DNA from: Boesenbergia rotunda
Lineage: Eukaryota; Streptophyta; Magnoliopsida; Zingiberales; Zingiberaceae
Assembly: GCA_024364735.1 (NCBI GenBank)
Contig: JAGFNQ010001132.1
Span: forward strand, 103,279 to 167,278
Reading direction: 5' to 3'
DNA length: 64,000 bases
Below, one piece after another: positions 42,856-54,839 of this stretch. The stretch's first letter is position 1. Every line of letters starts with the position of its first letter. The notes below the pieces were generated by a model. That model ran no database searches, was not told where the DNA came from, and worked only from the letters and a program-made list of their open reading frames with translations. A program made the position numbers and the translations under genes.

Positions 42856-43303
42856 ATATAGTTGGAGTGATAAAAGTTTCACTGATTTACTCAGTTTGTT
42901 AGGAGAAATACTTTCAGATGACAATGAATTGCCTTTATCATTGTTTGATGCAAAGAAAAGCTTATGTGCATTAGGGATGAATTGCCTTTATCATTGTATG
43001 ATACAAGGTTATCTGCATTATCTCAATAGACTTGGATTCAAATCTGACGCTTTTATCTTGGCCAGTCAAGCAAAGCAAGTCTTTTATATTAAAGATCCTG
43101 AAGATCCTTTATGGAGTGTTGTACTTGCAACTCCAAACAGAAAGTACTTTGAATACCTAAAGGGCGAAGAGTTAGAGGACACTGCAATCCACTATCAATG
43201 TTTTAGTAGGGGGTTACCATCGATGGATGTTGGCACAGAAGATGATAATGAACTACCATGTATTCGTGAAGACTGTGATGGAAATTGGGTTGACAATATT
43301 TAA
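42846..43303 (+). pseudogene. TNP2 transposase relic with internal deletion
   Basis: The first part, YSWSDKSFTDLLSLLGEIL followed by NELPLSLFDAKKSLCALGMN, matches the N-terminal TNP2 region (WSDKSFT...LPxSxYEAKKxLCPLGM). The second part, FILASQAKQVFYIKDPEDP and WSVVL, matches the C-terminal domain of plant TNP2 (DUF4216-type). The whole catalytic middle is missing, so a deletion fused the two ends in frame. The 170-codon frame is open but cannot be a transposase. Confidence 0.75.
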
Positions 43304-43886
43304 TTGATGATTTTTTCCTTTTGAATATGAGTTTCTAAACATGATAAAGAAGTTGCTGTTGATATGTTATGCATAATAAAGAAGCTGCTATCAATAATGT
43401 TATTGATATTCTTGTTTACATGTACTCATTTATTATGCATGTTTATAACAACGTTATTACTGTGTTTTTGATAAAATTCCTGTTGTTGATAATATTCCTG
43501 CAAGTTTGATACATTATTCATATTCCTGTTGTTGATTTTTACAAATATCAATCAACTGCATTATTGATATGTTATCCTCAATCCTCAATCAGCAACGTTA
43601 TTAAAATTTTACAATTAAATCTTTGGTGTTGTTTACAGGACTAGAAACCGATCAATCAGAAACCTTCAGAAGAATGGGAACAATCAACTGCATGTTTACA
43701 GTACTAGAAACCTTCAGAAGCTTCATAATCAACTGCATGTTTTCTTTTATAGCAATGTTATTGATATTCCTGTTTACTTTTATAGCAATGTTATAACAAT
43801 GTTTCCTGCATGTTTGATACGTTATTCATATTCCTGCATGTTTCCTCCATGTTTTACAGCAGCATTTTCTGCATGTTTGATACTCT

Positions 43887-45027
43887 ATGGAATCCTCTAC
43901 AAAGCTTAAATCAAGTTTTGATGGTTGTGACACGGTTGCAAAGAGTAAGAGATTAGGAAAACATGCGACAATGGGGAAGGGTAAAGAAACAATTACTTAT
44001 GGCACGAGAGAGAGTTGGGATGGTAATACAGTGTTGGATTCTACAGACACCAAAACCACAAGAATGTCTAGAGGTCGTACACACTTGGATAAGCTTGCTA
44101 GGCAAAGGATCCAAGGAATTAGAAGAGATGTAGCATTCAATAAACTTGGACAACCAATAGGAGAAGCTGCTGTTGCAATGCAAAGTTATATTGGTGTGCT
44201 TGCTCGAGAAAAGGTTAATATTAGATACAAGACTTGGAAGCATGTCCCAACTGATGTTAAAGAATTTATATGGGAATCAGTTAACGTAAGTTAGCATATT
44301 TTAACAATTGTAATATTCACATCCTTATGATATTTAATGTATTTCCAATACTGTGATTTACAGTTGACGTACAATGTTGAACAAGGTGGAAGAAGGGATG
44401 CTTGCGATCCATCATTTTCAAGCAGGTATGTAATGATGGTTGCCATAATTCTATTTAGATTTAAGTTTATGGAATGATGACTATCATTTTCACATTCATT
44501 TAAAGCAAACATATGAATTGTGAAATGTATGTTGTTACATGTTGAATTATTACCTACACAGGTAGTCACATATTGAATATTAATGTTCAAAAATACTTAT
44601 ATAGAAGCATGATATATTAAATGTATGTTGTTACATGTTTCATTTTGAGATCCATGTTTCATAAATCGCTTTTCTGTTTTATTAGTTACAAGTTTATGCT
44701 TGCTATAGGACTGATTTTTTTCCTTGCTTAGATGATGTTCATCCAATATTGAAGAAGCCATCAGCAAAGTTCACCACGGATCGAAAAGTAAGTACCTTTG
44801 ACGACTATTTCACCACGGATCCAACATTTAACTTGCTTATGGATTTTATCGATGTCGTTTATCTCATTCACACAGAATCTCTAACATGAATTTTTATTTT
44901 GATGCAGTGTTAAATCATAGTTAAAGAGCTTGAGAAGTTGAGGCAAAAGAAAAGTGTCATAGCTACCGGTGAAGGATGTTTTGATGATGATCTTGTTAAA
45001 CTTAATATGGATATAAAGTTAATTTGA
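43887..45027 (+). pseudogene. TNP1-like/plant transposase-associated gene fragment
   Basis: A 135-codon frame with RGRTHLDKLARQRIQGIRRD, FNKLGQPIGEAAVAMQSYIG and VLAREKVNIRYKTWKHVPTD, wording typical of the plant CACTA-associated second protein (TNP1/Ptta-like N-terminal region). It ends in a donor-like site (AACGTAAGT, 44283). Downstream exons are weak: a C-terminal coiled coil VKELEKLRQKKSVI ends at a TGA at 45025. In En/Spm elements TNP1-type proteins bind the subterminal repeats. Whether this copy is expressed cannot be seen. Confidence 0.65.
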
Positions 45028-45209
45028 GGATTGTGCGACCATATATATTTTTTGTTTGGATAATATGAAGTTGTATCTTTTGTTAAATAGTTATATTTTA
45101 AAAAGGATTGTGGATGCTTTTATTTTTTGTTTGTGGATATTCATATTTACTATTTGTGGATATTTTTTGTATATTTTGGTAAAATATTTATGTTTTAAAA
45201 ACTTTGACC

Positions 45210-45500
45210 TTGTAGTAAATGACAACGCTTTTTAAGCGTTGTAAAAGCTTTGTCCTGGAAAAAAATGACAACGCTTTATAAACGTTGCAAAAGTGTGGTC
45301 TTTGTAAAAATCAACAACGTTGTTTAAGTGTTGCAAAAATGTTGTCTTTATAAAAAACAACAACGCTTTTTAAACATTACAAAAGCGTTGTCTTTGCACA
45401 AATTGACAACGCTTTTTAAGCGTTGTCTTTGAACATACTTTTAACAACAGTGCTTTTAACAACACTTTTTAAGTCACATAGACAACGCGTAAAAAACGTT
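45210..45500. repeat. CACTA subterminal repeats, right
   Basis: At least eight copies of ACAACGCTTTTT or AAGCGTTGT in both orientations, mirroring 41000-41170. Confidence 0.8.
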
Positions 45501-46429
45501 GTTGTTTAGCTTTTTTCTTGTAGTGGTGGTAGGTCATACAACAAGTCAATATATTGTTCAACCTTCTTCACAGTAAGGGATCTAAATGAATTTAGAAAAT
45601 ATATTGTAGTAGAACTAATTTTATGATTTGGTTATTAATAATTTTGTCTGTGCTTTTTTTATTAGTCATCAATAAGATCCTCAAGAAAGTTTAGACTGCA
45701 ACAAGTGATGAAGACAGATATGATAGATGAAGATTTCAGATATATTTTAATACCTTTGTGCAGTGATAATATACACTTTTACTTGTTGTCGGTGGATACA
45801 AAATCAATGACTTTCAATCATTTCAATTTTCTTGCTAGTGGTCATAAATATAAATATGAATTTAACTCTGCGGTGAGCAACCATTATTCATTTCTATTTT
45901 AATCATTTAGTATAAAATCTCATTGATATTGAATTTTAAATTCATGATCTTACTTACAGGTAAAAGAATTAAAACAATACACTCGCGAGCAACTGAGGTC
46001 TATTCATCCATATCTAGAAATTTATCATCCCTTGGACCAATGAGGCTTTGTCAGAGCAAATTGTCCCCAACAAGAAGTCAGGTAAGTAAATGAGGATGAG
46101 TTTCAATTGAAAAGTAATTTATAAAATATATGGAAATTAAAATGTTGATGTTATTTACAGTGTCGACTGTGTCTTTTTTTGATGAAATACGTTCGATGTC
46201 TCCTATACGATGAGAAGATGGACTTCAAACAAGGAGACATTAAAAAAAATGAGATTCGATGTAACACTTTTAATTCTGAGGGACATGTGTTGTAAAATAT
46301 TAGATTAATTATCCATTGTATTGTTGTAAAAAATATTCTATGGTGTTGTAAATAAATTAAATTGTGTATAGTTTTGTCACATCTATATAATTGTATGGTA
46401 AGAAAAATAATTGTGTTGTTTTTTAAACT

Positions 46430-48060
46430 CCAGTTGCTGCATTGTTCTGTGCAAGTGATATGGTATGAGAACATAATTGATATTCATTAGGACTAAGTTT
46501 GGACACCACAAATACCATCTCCTAGCTTAACTCTAACTAGTGATATAGAGTTTTGAGAAATCCAAATCTCCTAGGTCTCACCGAAACCCATTGATAGACC
46601 TACAAAACTCCTTCTGTGCCAAATTCTGAAAATATGAGTTCATGGTCTGTAAGGAATCTAATTTTAGTATGTATTGTGTATTTTGGTAGTCTCCAGATGG
46701 AACCTTCTTGTTTCAAGTTTAAACAAATGTAAGTATGTTTTGATCACATCTGAGTATTTCAATAAATTGAGAGGATTTTGTCACAATATGTAGAATTATA
46801 TAAAAGATTGCCCTATAAATATTTAATTTAATAAATCATGATAAAATATGATAAAAAATTATTTTTAAAATGGAAAAAAATTTGAGTCCACGTTGGGCCT
46901 GAAGTCATCTAATTTCAGACCCAACATAGGACTGAAATCAGATCATTTAGAACCAACGTGGGTCTGAAATCAGATGATTTCAAGCGCTGCGTGGGCCAGA
47001 AATAAGATGGTTTCTAGCCTAGCATGGGCCTAAAATTAGATGATTTTAGGCTCAGCGTGGGCTTAAAATCAAATGATTTTAGGCCCAGCGTAGGCCTGAA
47101 ATAAGATTATTTCAGGCCTCTGATAACCAAAAGCAAGGTTCCATATTACTGATTGTATAGACAACAATTACAGATTACTAATTCCATATTACTGATTTCT
47201 ATAATATAAACATATAGAAATAAAAAATAATGGTTATGGATGTTATAGCTAGGAAAAACTAATAAAAGTTATTACAATAAAATTATAAATGTGGAAAAAA
47301 ACTAATATAGATAATAAGATATGAAGATAGATAATAAATAATTAAGATAGTTCAAATAAAATATAATGATGAGCAAAAATAAAGAGATAGGGATGATTTA
47401 CTAAAATAAGCTCTGATTCTGCATTGTTGTTATATTTTTCTGTGCCAACTGATATGATATGAAAACATAATTGATATTCATTAGGACTAAGTTTGGACAC
47501 CAAAATTACCATCCCCTAGCTCAACTCTAACTAGTGATATTGAATTTTGAGAAATCCAAATATCCTAGGTCCATCAATGGGTTTCCACCGAAACCCACTG
47601 ATGGACCTATAAAACTTCTTCTGTGCCAAATTTTGAAAATATGAGTTCATGGTCTACAATGAATCCAATTTTGGTATGCATTATGTATTTAGGTAGTCTC
47701 CAGATGGAACCTTCTTATTTCAAATTTAAACAAATATAAGTCTGTTTTGATCATACCTGAGTATTTCAATAAAATTAGAGCATTTTATCACAACTTGTAG
47801 AATTATATAAAAGATTGTCCTATAAATATTTAATTTAATAAATCATGATAAAATATTATAAAAATTATTTATAAAATGGAAAAATAAATTTGAGCTCACG
47901 TTGGGCCTAAAGTCATCTAATTTCAGACCCAACTTGGGCCTGAATATCTCTGATTCCAGGCCCACGGTGGGCCTGAAATCAGAGGATTTCAAGCCCTGCA
48001 TGGGCCTGAAGTTCTCATTGGGCCTGAAGTCAGTAGATTTCAGGCCCTCTACAAAAAATT
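46430..48060. repeat. Left arm of a ~1.6-kb inverted repeat around ULP gene 2
   Basis: Two tandem blocks (46430-47120 and 47412-48060) each start near GCATTGTT...ACATAATTGATATTCATTAGG and finish with GGCCTGAAATCA-type palindromes, separated by a 200-base AT spacer. The same block-palindrome-spacer-block-palindrome order occurs in reverse complement at 54840-56490. There is no protein frame. The ULP gene 1 3' end lies just to the left. Confidence 0.75.
46890..47125. repeat. GGCCTGAAATCA palindrome cluster 1
   Basis: About six imperfect units of the form GGCCTGAAATCA, short spacer, TGATTTCAGGCC, linked by CCACGTTGGGCC-type words, each able to fold on itself. Similar clusters at 47890-48050, 54895-55140, 55875-56015 and 59035-59195. 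Confidence 0.75.
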
Positions 48061-48753
48061 TAAAAATAGAGATATAAACAAATTAATAAAAAAAAATATA
48101 AGTTTGGACTCCACAAAAACCTATAATTTAAATTAAGATATAAAACAAACTAAACTATAAAGAAAGAAATATAAAATATGAATAAATACATACAGTTTAT
48201 AGAATAAAATAATTTTTATAAATAAATACATAATCAATAAAATTAAAATTAAATCATATTAAAAATATTTTTATAGAGTAAATATTTTTATACATTTTAT
48301 AAAGATAAAAAAAATTATGATAAATCCCAAATAATATATAGTATACATTAGAAATACTTAATAAATAAATATAGTTCAAATAATAAAAATTAATATATAA
48401 GAAATAAGGACCGCGTAGGGCCTAAAATTTGGGGATATCAAACCCAGCATTGAGCGAGGTGTATAGCGTCCTCCGGAGTCTTGTGGTTAGCAATCGTCTT
48501 CTTCCTCCTGTTTTCTTCGCAATTGAAGGTAGCGTGTTTTCCTCCATTGGAGTCGTGTGGTTAACATCCTCGTCATCGGACCAGTGGGAATGTACGTACC
48601 ATAATATTTAGTTTTTGATTTCACTAATGGTTGTTCACCTAGGGTTAGCGATAGTCTATAGTGACTGACCAATTTAAGCAGGCCCTTTATCTACGAAATC
48701 TAAGTGTTAATTTTGTTTGTGTCTCATTGTTGTTTTATGGTTGCTAAGTTCGG

Positions 48754-51530
48754 GATGGCTCCAACAAAATCGTCATCAAAGCAAGGCGCTCCAAAAAAAT
48801 TGACTAAATAGCAAGGTGCTGGTCGAAGTAACAAAAGACAGTTGACACAAGAAAAAAGCAAAATGCTTTCCGATTATACAAGTTTTGACAATAGAGGACG
48901 AAGTAAAAGAATGAACTGGAAATGTAGCCTTTTTCATTTTAGAAATTTTATTGATTCTGTTAAACCCACAGTAGCACAAGAACAGTTGATTCGAGATACA
49001 CCCTTTTCTTGGGTCCTTGACCTCCCAAATAGTTCTTGTGTAAGACCCCAGGTCCAGAATATGTTCGATAATTGGGATCAAGAAGAACATAGCTTTATCT
49101 TCCATGGGAAAAAAACTCAAATTCACAAAGGTTGATATTTCATTGATTCTAGGACTACCCGACACTGGAGAGATAGTCCAACTTGATTCGAACGAGGCCT
49201 CCAACTCACTGTACAAGTAGTATTTCGAAGAGTCAGGTTGTTCTGCCAAGCATTTGGAGAAACTCATAATGAAATCAAGATTCAATGACAAGCTCTATTG
49301 TTAGTTGTATCTACTGTATTTTTTTTACTACTGTTCTATTTTGTGGTACAAGCAGCATAGTTACCATTCCCGTGCTCTCACTGATTGGCTGTGTAGATGA
49401 TTTTAACAACCTAGCTACCTATAATTGGTGCAATGTCGTGTACAATTTCATGACTCCTCAGTTGGAAGCCATTGGAAAGGAGGTTACGTTGAGGCAAAGA
49501 CCACATGTAGATGATTCAACCCAAACGGCCAAGGCTCCCTTGCTCAAGAGATTTCCAAATATTTTGGCTGTAAGTTAGAGTACATATAGCTACTCATATA
49601 TTTTTTGATGGATATTATTTATTCAATATAATCATTTTGCAGGTATGGGTGAGTGAACATATCAGTATTGCAGCTCCAGAACATCATGATAGATTGCCAA
49701 GAATCCTTCGGTGGAGTCTGCCTAAGTCTCATGTTCACAATGTCAAAAAGATGATAGACCGTCTGGGGCCACATAAAATTATTGTTGATTTAATTCGAGC
49801 AGTTGGTACCTCACTACTCTCCTCCAACTCAAGCACTTGAGGTACAGTTTTAGGTATTACAGTAGGCAGCAGAAGGAAGCTTACATGCCTTAGATATGGA
49901 AGGTTGCAATAAGTGTATCGAAAAGCAAGAACAAATTGATATGTTACAACAATAATTATCTATTGCTCTTAAATGTTTGGAGGATGTTAAAAATAAGATG
50001 GCAACCGCCATAAGTGAGAAGGATGTAATAATTGCTCAGAAGGATATAATAATTGTTGAGAAGGATTCCCAGCTTAAAGAGAAAGATGTTATCTGCAAAA
50101 AAATTAATATTTGCTCAGAACAAAATCATAGACACTGCTGACAAGAGAATCTGGAGGCTCGAAAAACAATTGGAAAGCAAAGGCTTAGTTGACACTGAGC
50201 CACTACCAACAAAAAGAAAGAGAACTGAGAGAAAACAAGTGTACGAGGCCAAAGACAAAGGGAACGAGATTGTTGAGGATGAGGATGAAGATGAAGATGA
50301 AGATGAAGAGGCTCCTACCCCATCAATGTTAAAAACCACAACGCAAACAACAATATCGGCGTAAACAACAATATCTGATCAACAAGCAGCTAAAAGTAAA
50401 GAAATTCAAAATGTCAAATCCAAAATATTGAAGAATGCCAAGGCATTTTTTAAGAAGAATAAAGATGCAGATATTGTAGAAACATTATTAAAGTTTAGTA
50501 AATTAAAGTGAGTTAGTTGCTATCGCGATTGCATAATTATGTAAAACAATGATGATTATTGTCATTCAATAATAAAATTTAATCAATCCCTTCTTATTAA
50601 GTTTCTTATATTTTGTTTATGTAGGTTTTCGGTTAATCCAGTATGGTCCAATGAGACCTTCTCACTAGATATGCAATCATTTTTTACTATATTTGATTGG
50701 AATGACTACACCAATGGGGATTGCATTAATACTTACTGGACAATTTTAGTAAATGAAGCAAAAACCCTCTAACTTACCATACCACCCCTCCATATTCTGT
50801 GGGGTGGGGTTTGATGTAAGTAAATGAACACCTTGTTTTGTTGCTTTTTTCTAGGATTTAGTCCACTAATAGTTCCATTTTAATAAACATAGGAACTGTT
50901 TGAGGTGATGCACGCTGAGGCATTTAAACAAACTGCTGCTACTAATACAGACAAGCTAATTAGATATATCATCTGCCCTATAAATAATGCAAATGATCAT
51001 TGGCATATTTTGGTCATTGACCTCGAGGAAGGTAATATCCTTCATTATAATTCTCTCGATGCCACAGAAGGATACATTGCCAAATTTGAGACTGTAAGTT
51101 TTATATTGTATATATAAAACATTACAAGTAGTTTTAATAAAATATCTTTTTTACTAATGCCATTTGTGTGAAGGTGGTGTTTTTCAAAAATATGAACTGG
51201 TCATATTACACAAGTTGGAATAAAGGATTGCCTTCTATATCGGGGGAAGACTTTACTAAAATTGAAGTACAAGGAACACCCAATCCAGATCTTAAGATTA
51301 TGTTTAATTTGGTTCAAAATAACATAATCTTTGATGGTTTATGTAATATGCTAACCAAAATTTAAATATTGATTTTTTTAGGGTGGATTGTGCTTTTTTT
51401 TCTCATGCGCTATGCTGAAAGTATAGTGTTTCAGAGATCTACAAATTATACTCAAATGGAAATGAAACCATATCGATTTAAGGTTGGATATAAAATTATG
51501 GCAGGCAAGTTCTGGAAGAGTAATCTATAA
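48754..51530 (+). pseudogene. ULP1-type (C48) peptidase gene 2 of the MULE
   Basis: A diverged paralogue of ULP gene 1. Exon 1 from ATG 48754 has a lysine-rich start with an in-frame TAG (48808), then SDYTSFDNRGRSKRMNWKC. Further exons: VDISLILGLPDTGEIVQLDS (~49127-49270), YNWCNVVYNFMTPQLEAIGK (49430-49480), HISIAAPEHHDRLPRILRW to DRLGPHKIIVDLI (49640-49800), a coiled coil with an acidic run of alternating Glu/Asp (49870-50340), VWSNETFSLDMQSFF (~50640), then the peptidase: RYIICPINNANDHWHILVID (catalytic His), ILHYNSLD (Asn at the usual Asp) and VDCA..FLMRYAES (Cys) with one extra T in the T-run near 51394. Several stops confirm it is dead. Confidence 0.72.
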
Positions 51531-51672
51531 TTATGTTTTGTTGATACAATGCAAATGTAAGTCTGTTATGACAAACATTGTATATTTGTAGTTATAATGT
51601 ATGTAATCAGAAATCTGTAATTGTTTTGTATATAATCCGTTTAAAATAAATGGAACCTTGCTCTTGATTCAT

Positions 51673-54600
51673 TGTTAAATCCGATATTTTTAATCCGGTC
51701 CCGAAAAGTTTCGGAGGGTTATTGGGAAGGTTCCAGGGCTTCCGAAGCCTTGGACATAAATTAGGGACTAAATTGTAATTAAAACAAATAGTTACAAGGG
51801 CTAATGTGCAAAGGAATTTTAAACCTAAGGATGAAATTGCAAAAGCTGAAACTCATTGGACCAAAATGCAAAATGACCAACTTAAAACCCGGTTAGGGCA
51901 CGGTGTGTGACCGCCACTGTTCACTCCACGCCTGATCGCCCTCTTCCTCTAGGCTTCTTCGCCAATCGCCGTCTTCCGCCTAACAACCGGAGCCGGCGAA
52001 CCCTAGCCGCAACCTTTGCCTAAGGCTGGCTGGTGAAACTCTTCTTCTCTGTCCGATCCCTATTTGGAGCACGTGTGTATCAGCCTCAGCTTCTTCTCCT
52101 CGATTCGTAGTCGATCGTGAGGCAGTGGCAGTGGGCGGTGGATAGCGGATCATCGATCACTGGTTGGACTTCTCCTAAGCTATTTTTTGTCCTTTTGTTC
52201 GAAAACGACTTTGTCTAGGGTTGGACAATGATTGGCGAGGTTTTCCCTGAGTAGACTTGTGATCTATCTCTGTTTGAGCAGGATCTAGATTTGTGGGTGT
52301 TTAGAATGCTCATCGAAGTAAGGTTGGAAGGATTTGGATCAAGATCTCTGTCGTTACCTCATATCTGAACAAAGGAGGCAGTGGGGGAAAACTGGTTGCG
52401 CCAATTTAGGTAAGGATAGCTTGTGTATGTTGGTTTGATTTGGATTTCCTTTTGCCTCAATCGCCTTAGCCCAAGCAATGGCCGATGGATGATGCTTCAA
52501 TTGATCCATGTTTTGCAGATCACCATTTTATCAGCTGTTGTTGTCGACCTCTATTCCTTGCTGAGGTCCACTACCAGAGAAGGAGAATAAGGGAGTAATC
52601 AAGGTATACGAGTAATTACAAGATGATTTGTTGTAATTGATTTCAATATTGGATTGGGATTTAGAACTGTGATGTGGAACGCCCATGCTAGGTTTTGAAT
52701 AAGTTTGGATCTGTAAATACAATAGCAGTTTGGTTGTAGCTATTTAGTGCAATTGGAGCATGTAGATGTGTAACCATGGTAACTATCATTCTGATCTAAG
52801 TTGTTTAGTTTTGATCAGTGGGTTAGGGTGTATGATGAGATCAGAGGTTGCTCTTTTCCTTGTTACCTAGATGTCATGGGATGAGGTTGTAGATTAGAAG
52901 ATGAATCCTAATCTAACCCTGTGGCTATATTGGATTAGAGCTAATGGCAGGTTTAGTATAGAAATTGGTACTACATTAAACCTAGCCGTGATGGATTGGG
53001 GTTTAGGATTAAACCTAAAGTAAAACCTAAACCTAAATCTTAATTACGCGGGGTAATTGGGAAAAACCTTTCATTTAATTTTAAGAGATTAAATGAAAAG
53101 GAAATGATTCGGTAAACCCTAACACGATTAGGGATTAATTAGCTAGTAATTATCTTTCAGTAATAGCTAATTAAACATGTCCTTTATACAAGGACTTGAC
53201 TTGGATTTATTGCTGCTTATTATTGGCGGGTGGTTCTTTCTGCTTTGATATAGACTTCTACACCTTGGAGGCGGGTACTTCTTGCTTGTATTCTGTAGTT
53301 CACTTTATCTTTATGTATGGCTATATGGTTATTTATGCAGTAGGCTGATATTGACCTTTATCTGCTACCGTTTTGTTATCCTGCTTAATACTTATGCTTG
53401 ACCTTGGATATGATCTAAATTTACTTCTATACAGTCTCGTTTATTTGTTATCTAATTCTGTATAGCATTGGTATGAGCATGAGTATGTGGATAGGGTTTA
53501 GCATACCATTGTTTGGTTGCATTAGTTGATTCAATTCATGCCTGCACGTGTGTCTGGATATAGGATTGATTGGGTTATGATGCATACATACGACCTGTGC
53601 ATGATAGGTTGAGTTATGTGTCGATGACCTGGTAGGGGTTGCATGTGTTAGCCATGCACCATACCTGCACTGTTGCATGCCGGCGATCAGCGACTCCCTT
53701 GTGGTTGAGCCTAATCGTCTTCCGACACATGATATGCACACACGACCACTCATGGGTTAGTGGATACTACTGGGTGTGTGCATTTGCTCTGTACTGCTTC
53801 GCTCGCCCGCTCATGGGTAGTGGTTTCGGAGCGTGGTAGCAGGCAGGGATCCCTTCTCTTTCCATAGACCAGAGAAGATGAGAGAGATATCTCCCCCATA
53901 TATACATGGGGCGGAGCGATAGTTCTACCAGCATCCTGTCCACTCGGTCACTCAGGAGCAGTGATGGCAGAGTGCTGACAGTGTCACGGCTCTACCCACT
54001 CGGCCGACACAGTATCACCTGTCTCGGTGGCTTGACTGGAGTTAGGGGGTGACCATGACATTGCATCATGTGCATATGATGCATTTGTGCATTGATTGTG
54101 TTTGCTGCATTTACTTGCTACACTTGTTTGATATGCACATACAGGAGGTACTTTTGGTATGGTTTGTTGACCCTGCACTTGCTCGTATGGTACGAGTCCT
54201 ATTATGATCATGATAGACTGATTTCTGGTATGTACAGTCCTTTATTATTTCAGTTATGCATGCTTCTGATATTATTATGGAGATTGTATCCTGTTATTTC
54301 TTTATAGCTGTTTTAGCTACTTTTCTGTCATGCATATCTTTTTATATACCCGTGAGTCCACTTGGACTCACCACCCGTCATAATATTTTTGTTTTCAGGT
54401 TGATAGCTCGCCGGAGAAGCCCAGTTGCCAGTCCCGGGTCCCCACGACTCCATTTGGATGGATGCTTCCACTGGTTTTGTTTTCTTTGATAGCATAGTCT
54501 ACGTTTTGTATTCGTTTCATATATCGTGGGCTTGTATTGGATTTATTTGTCCGGTATTGTATTTTTGAGTCCTCTGTTGGACTTTATGCTTGTGGTTTTG

Positions 54601-54812
54601 CTACGCACCTGCCCAAGGGGCAGCTCAGGTGAGTTTATATTTCCAGTATAGAGTGTTTTATCATTTTATGCTTTATATATATCTGTTTTGAGGCCTGAGG
54701 CCAATTTATAAACTGCGTGTATTGTGTGTATGTGTAAATTGTCCGCCGGACAGGGGAGATGTTGTCCGATTTTATATTGGATCAGCGGCTCCAATGGTCT
54801 CGGGGCGTGACA
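51673..54812. mobile_element. 3.1-kb TG...CA insertion, solo-LTR-like, TSD TTCAT
   Basis: Starts TGTTAAATCCG, ends CGGGGCGTGACA, flanked by TTCAT on both sides (51668-51672, 54813-54817). No RT or gag frame and no internal LTR pair, so a solo LTR of a long-LTR family is likely. Near the right end CCACTTGGACTCACCACC and CAGGTGAGTTT resemble wording I associate with Tekay/Del-type LTRs (weak). Its target is 3' of ULP gene 2. The short frames inside (for example 53448-53753, 54092-54489) have no recognisable domains. Confidence 0.78.
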
Positions 54813-54839
54813 TTCATGTTGTTGTGTAATCTGTAATCT

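Larger units (their letters stand above)
40966..45525. mobile_element. CACTA (En/Spm-type) element, non-autonomous, 4.56 kb
   Basis: Begins CACTACAAGAAAA at 40966 and ends TTTTCTTGTAGTG at 45525, a 13-bp inverted repeat, with the 3-bp target duplication GTG on both sides (40963-40965, 45526-45528), all diagnostic of CACTA elements. Subterminal regions are packed with ACAACGCTTTT and its inverse (41000-41170, 45210-45500). Inside are a TNP2 relic, a DNA-binding-protein-like gene fragment and pieces that look captured from host genes. It interrupts ULP gene 1 of the MULE. Confidence 0.93.
26109..46295 (+). pseudogene. ULP1-type (C48) peptidase gene 1 of the MULE, interrupted by copia and CACTA insertions
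   Basis: Exon-intron structure follows copy A: exon 1 at 26109-26166 (frame lost by one base), exon 2 ~26307-26530, exon 3 26741-27190 (YRLRSPDDVALLLGIAD, FNWVEVIYQFLSPQLPNIGD), exon 4 ~27273-27397 (ISRVRALVDRLSPEK), exon 5 from 27472 (VMIELIPNLNEKTL) cut by the copia element at 27557 and resumed at 40093. Then a coiled-coil/basic region to ~40567, an exon with IWEDTPFSLNMHSFL (40822-40965) cut by the CACTA element, and the peptidase core: RYILIPLCSDNIHFYLLSVD (His), FNHFNFL at the Asp position, RANCPQQEV (Gln) and VDCVFFLMKY (Cys) with a one-base frameshift in the T-run near 46178. SUMO/Nedd8-type isopeptidases belong to this fold. Function in MULEs is unknown, and this copy is dead. Confidence 0.72.

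Noticed and set aside
53448..54489. Several 66-101 codon frames in the 3.1-kb insertion
   Set aside because: No recognisable domain. They lie in a TG...CA insertion with target duplication and look like chance frames.
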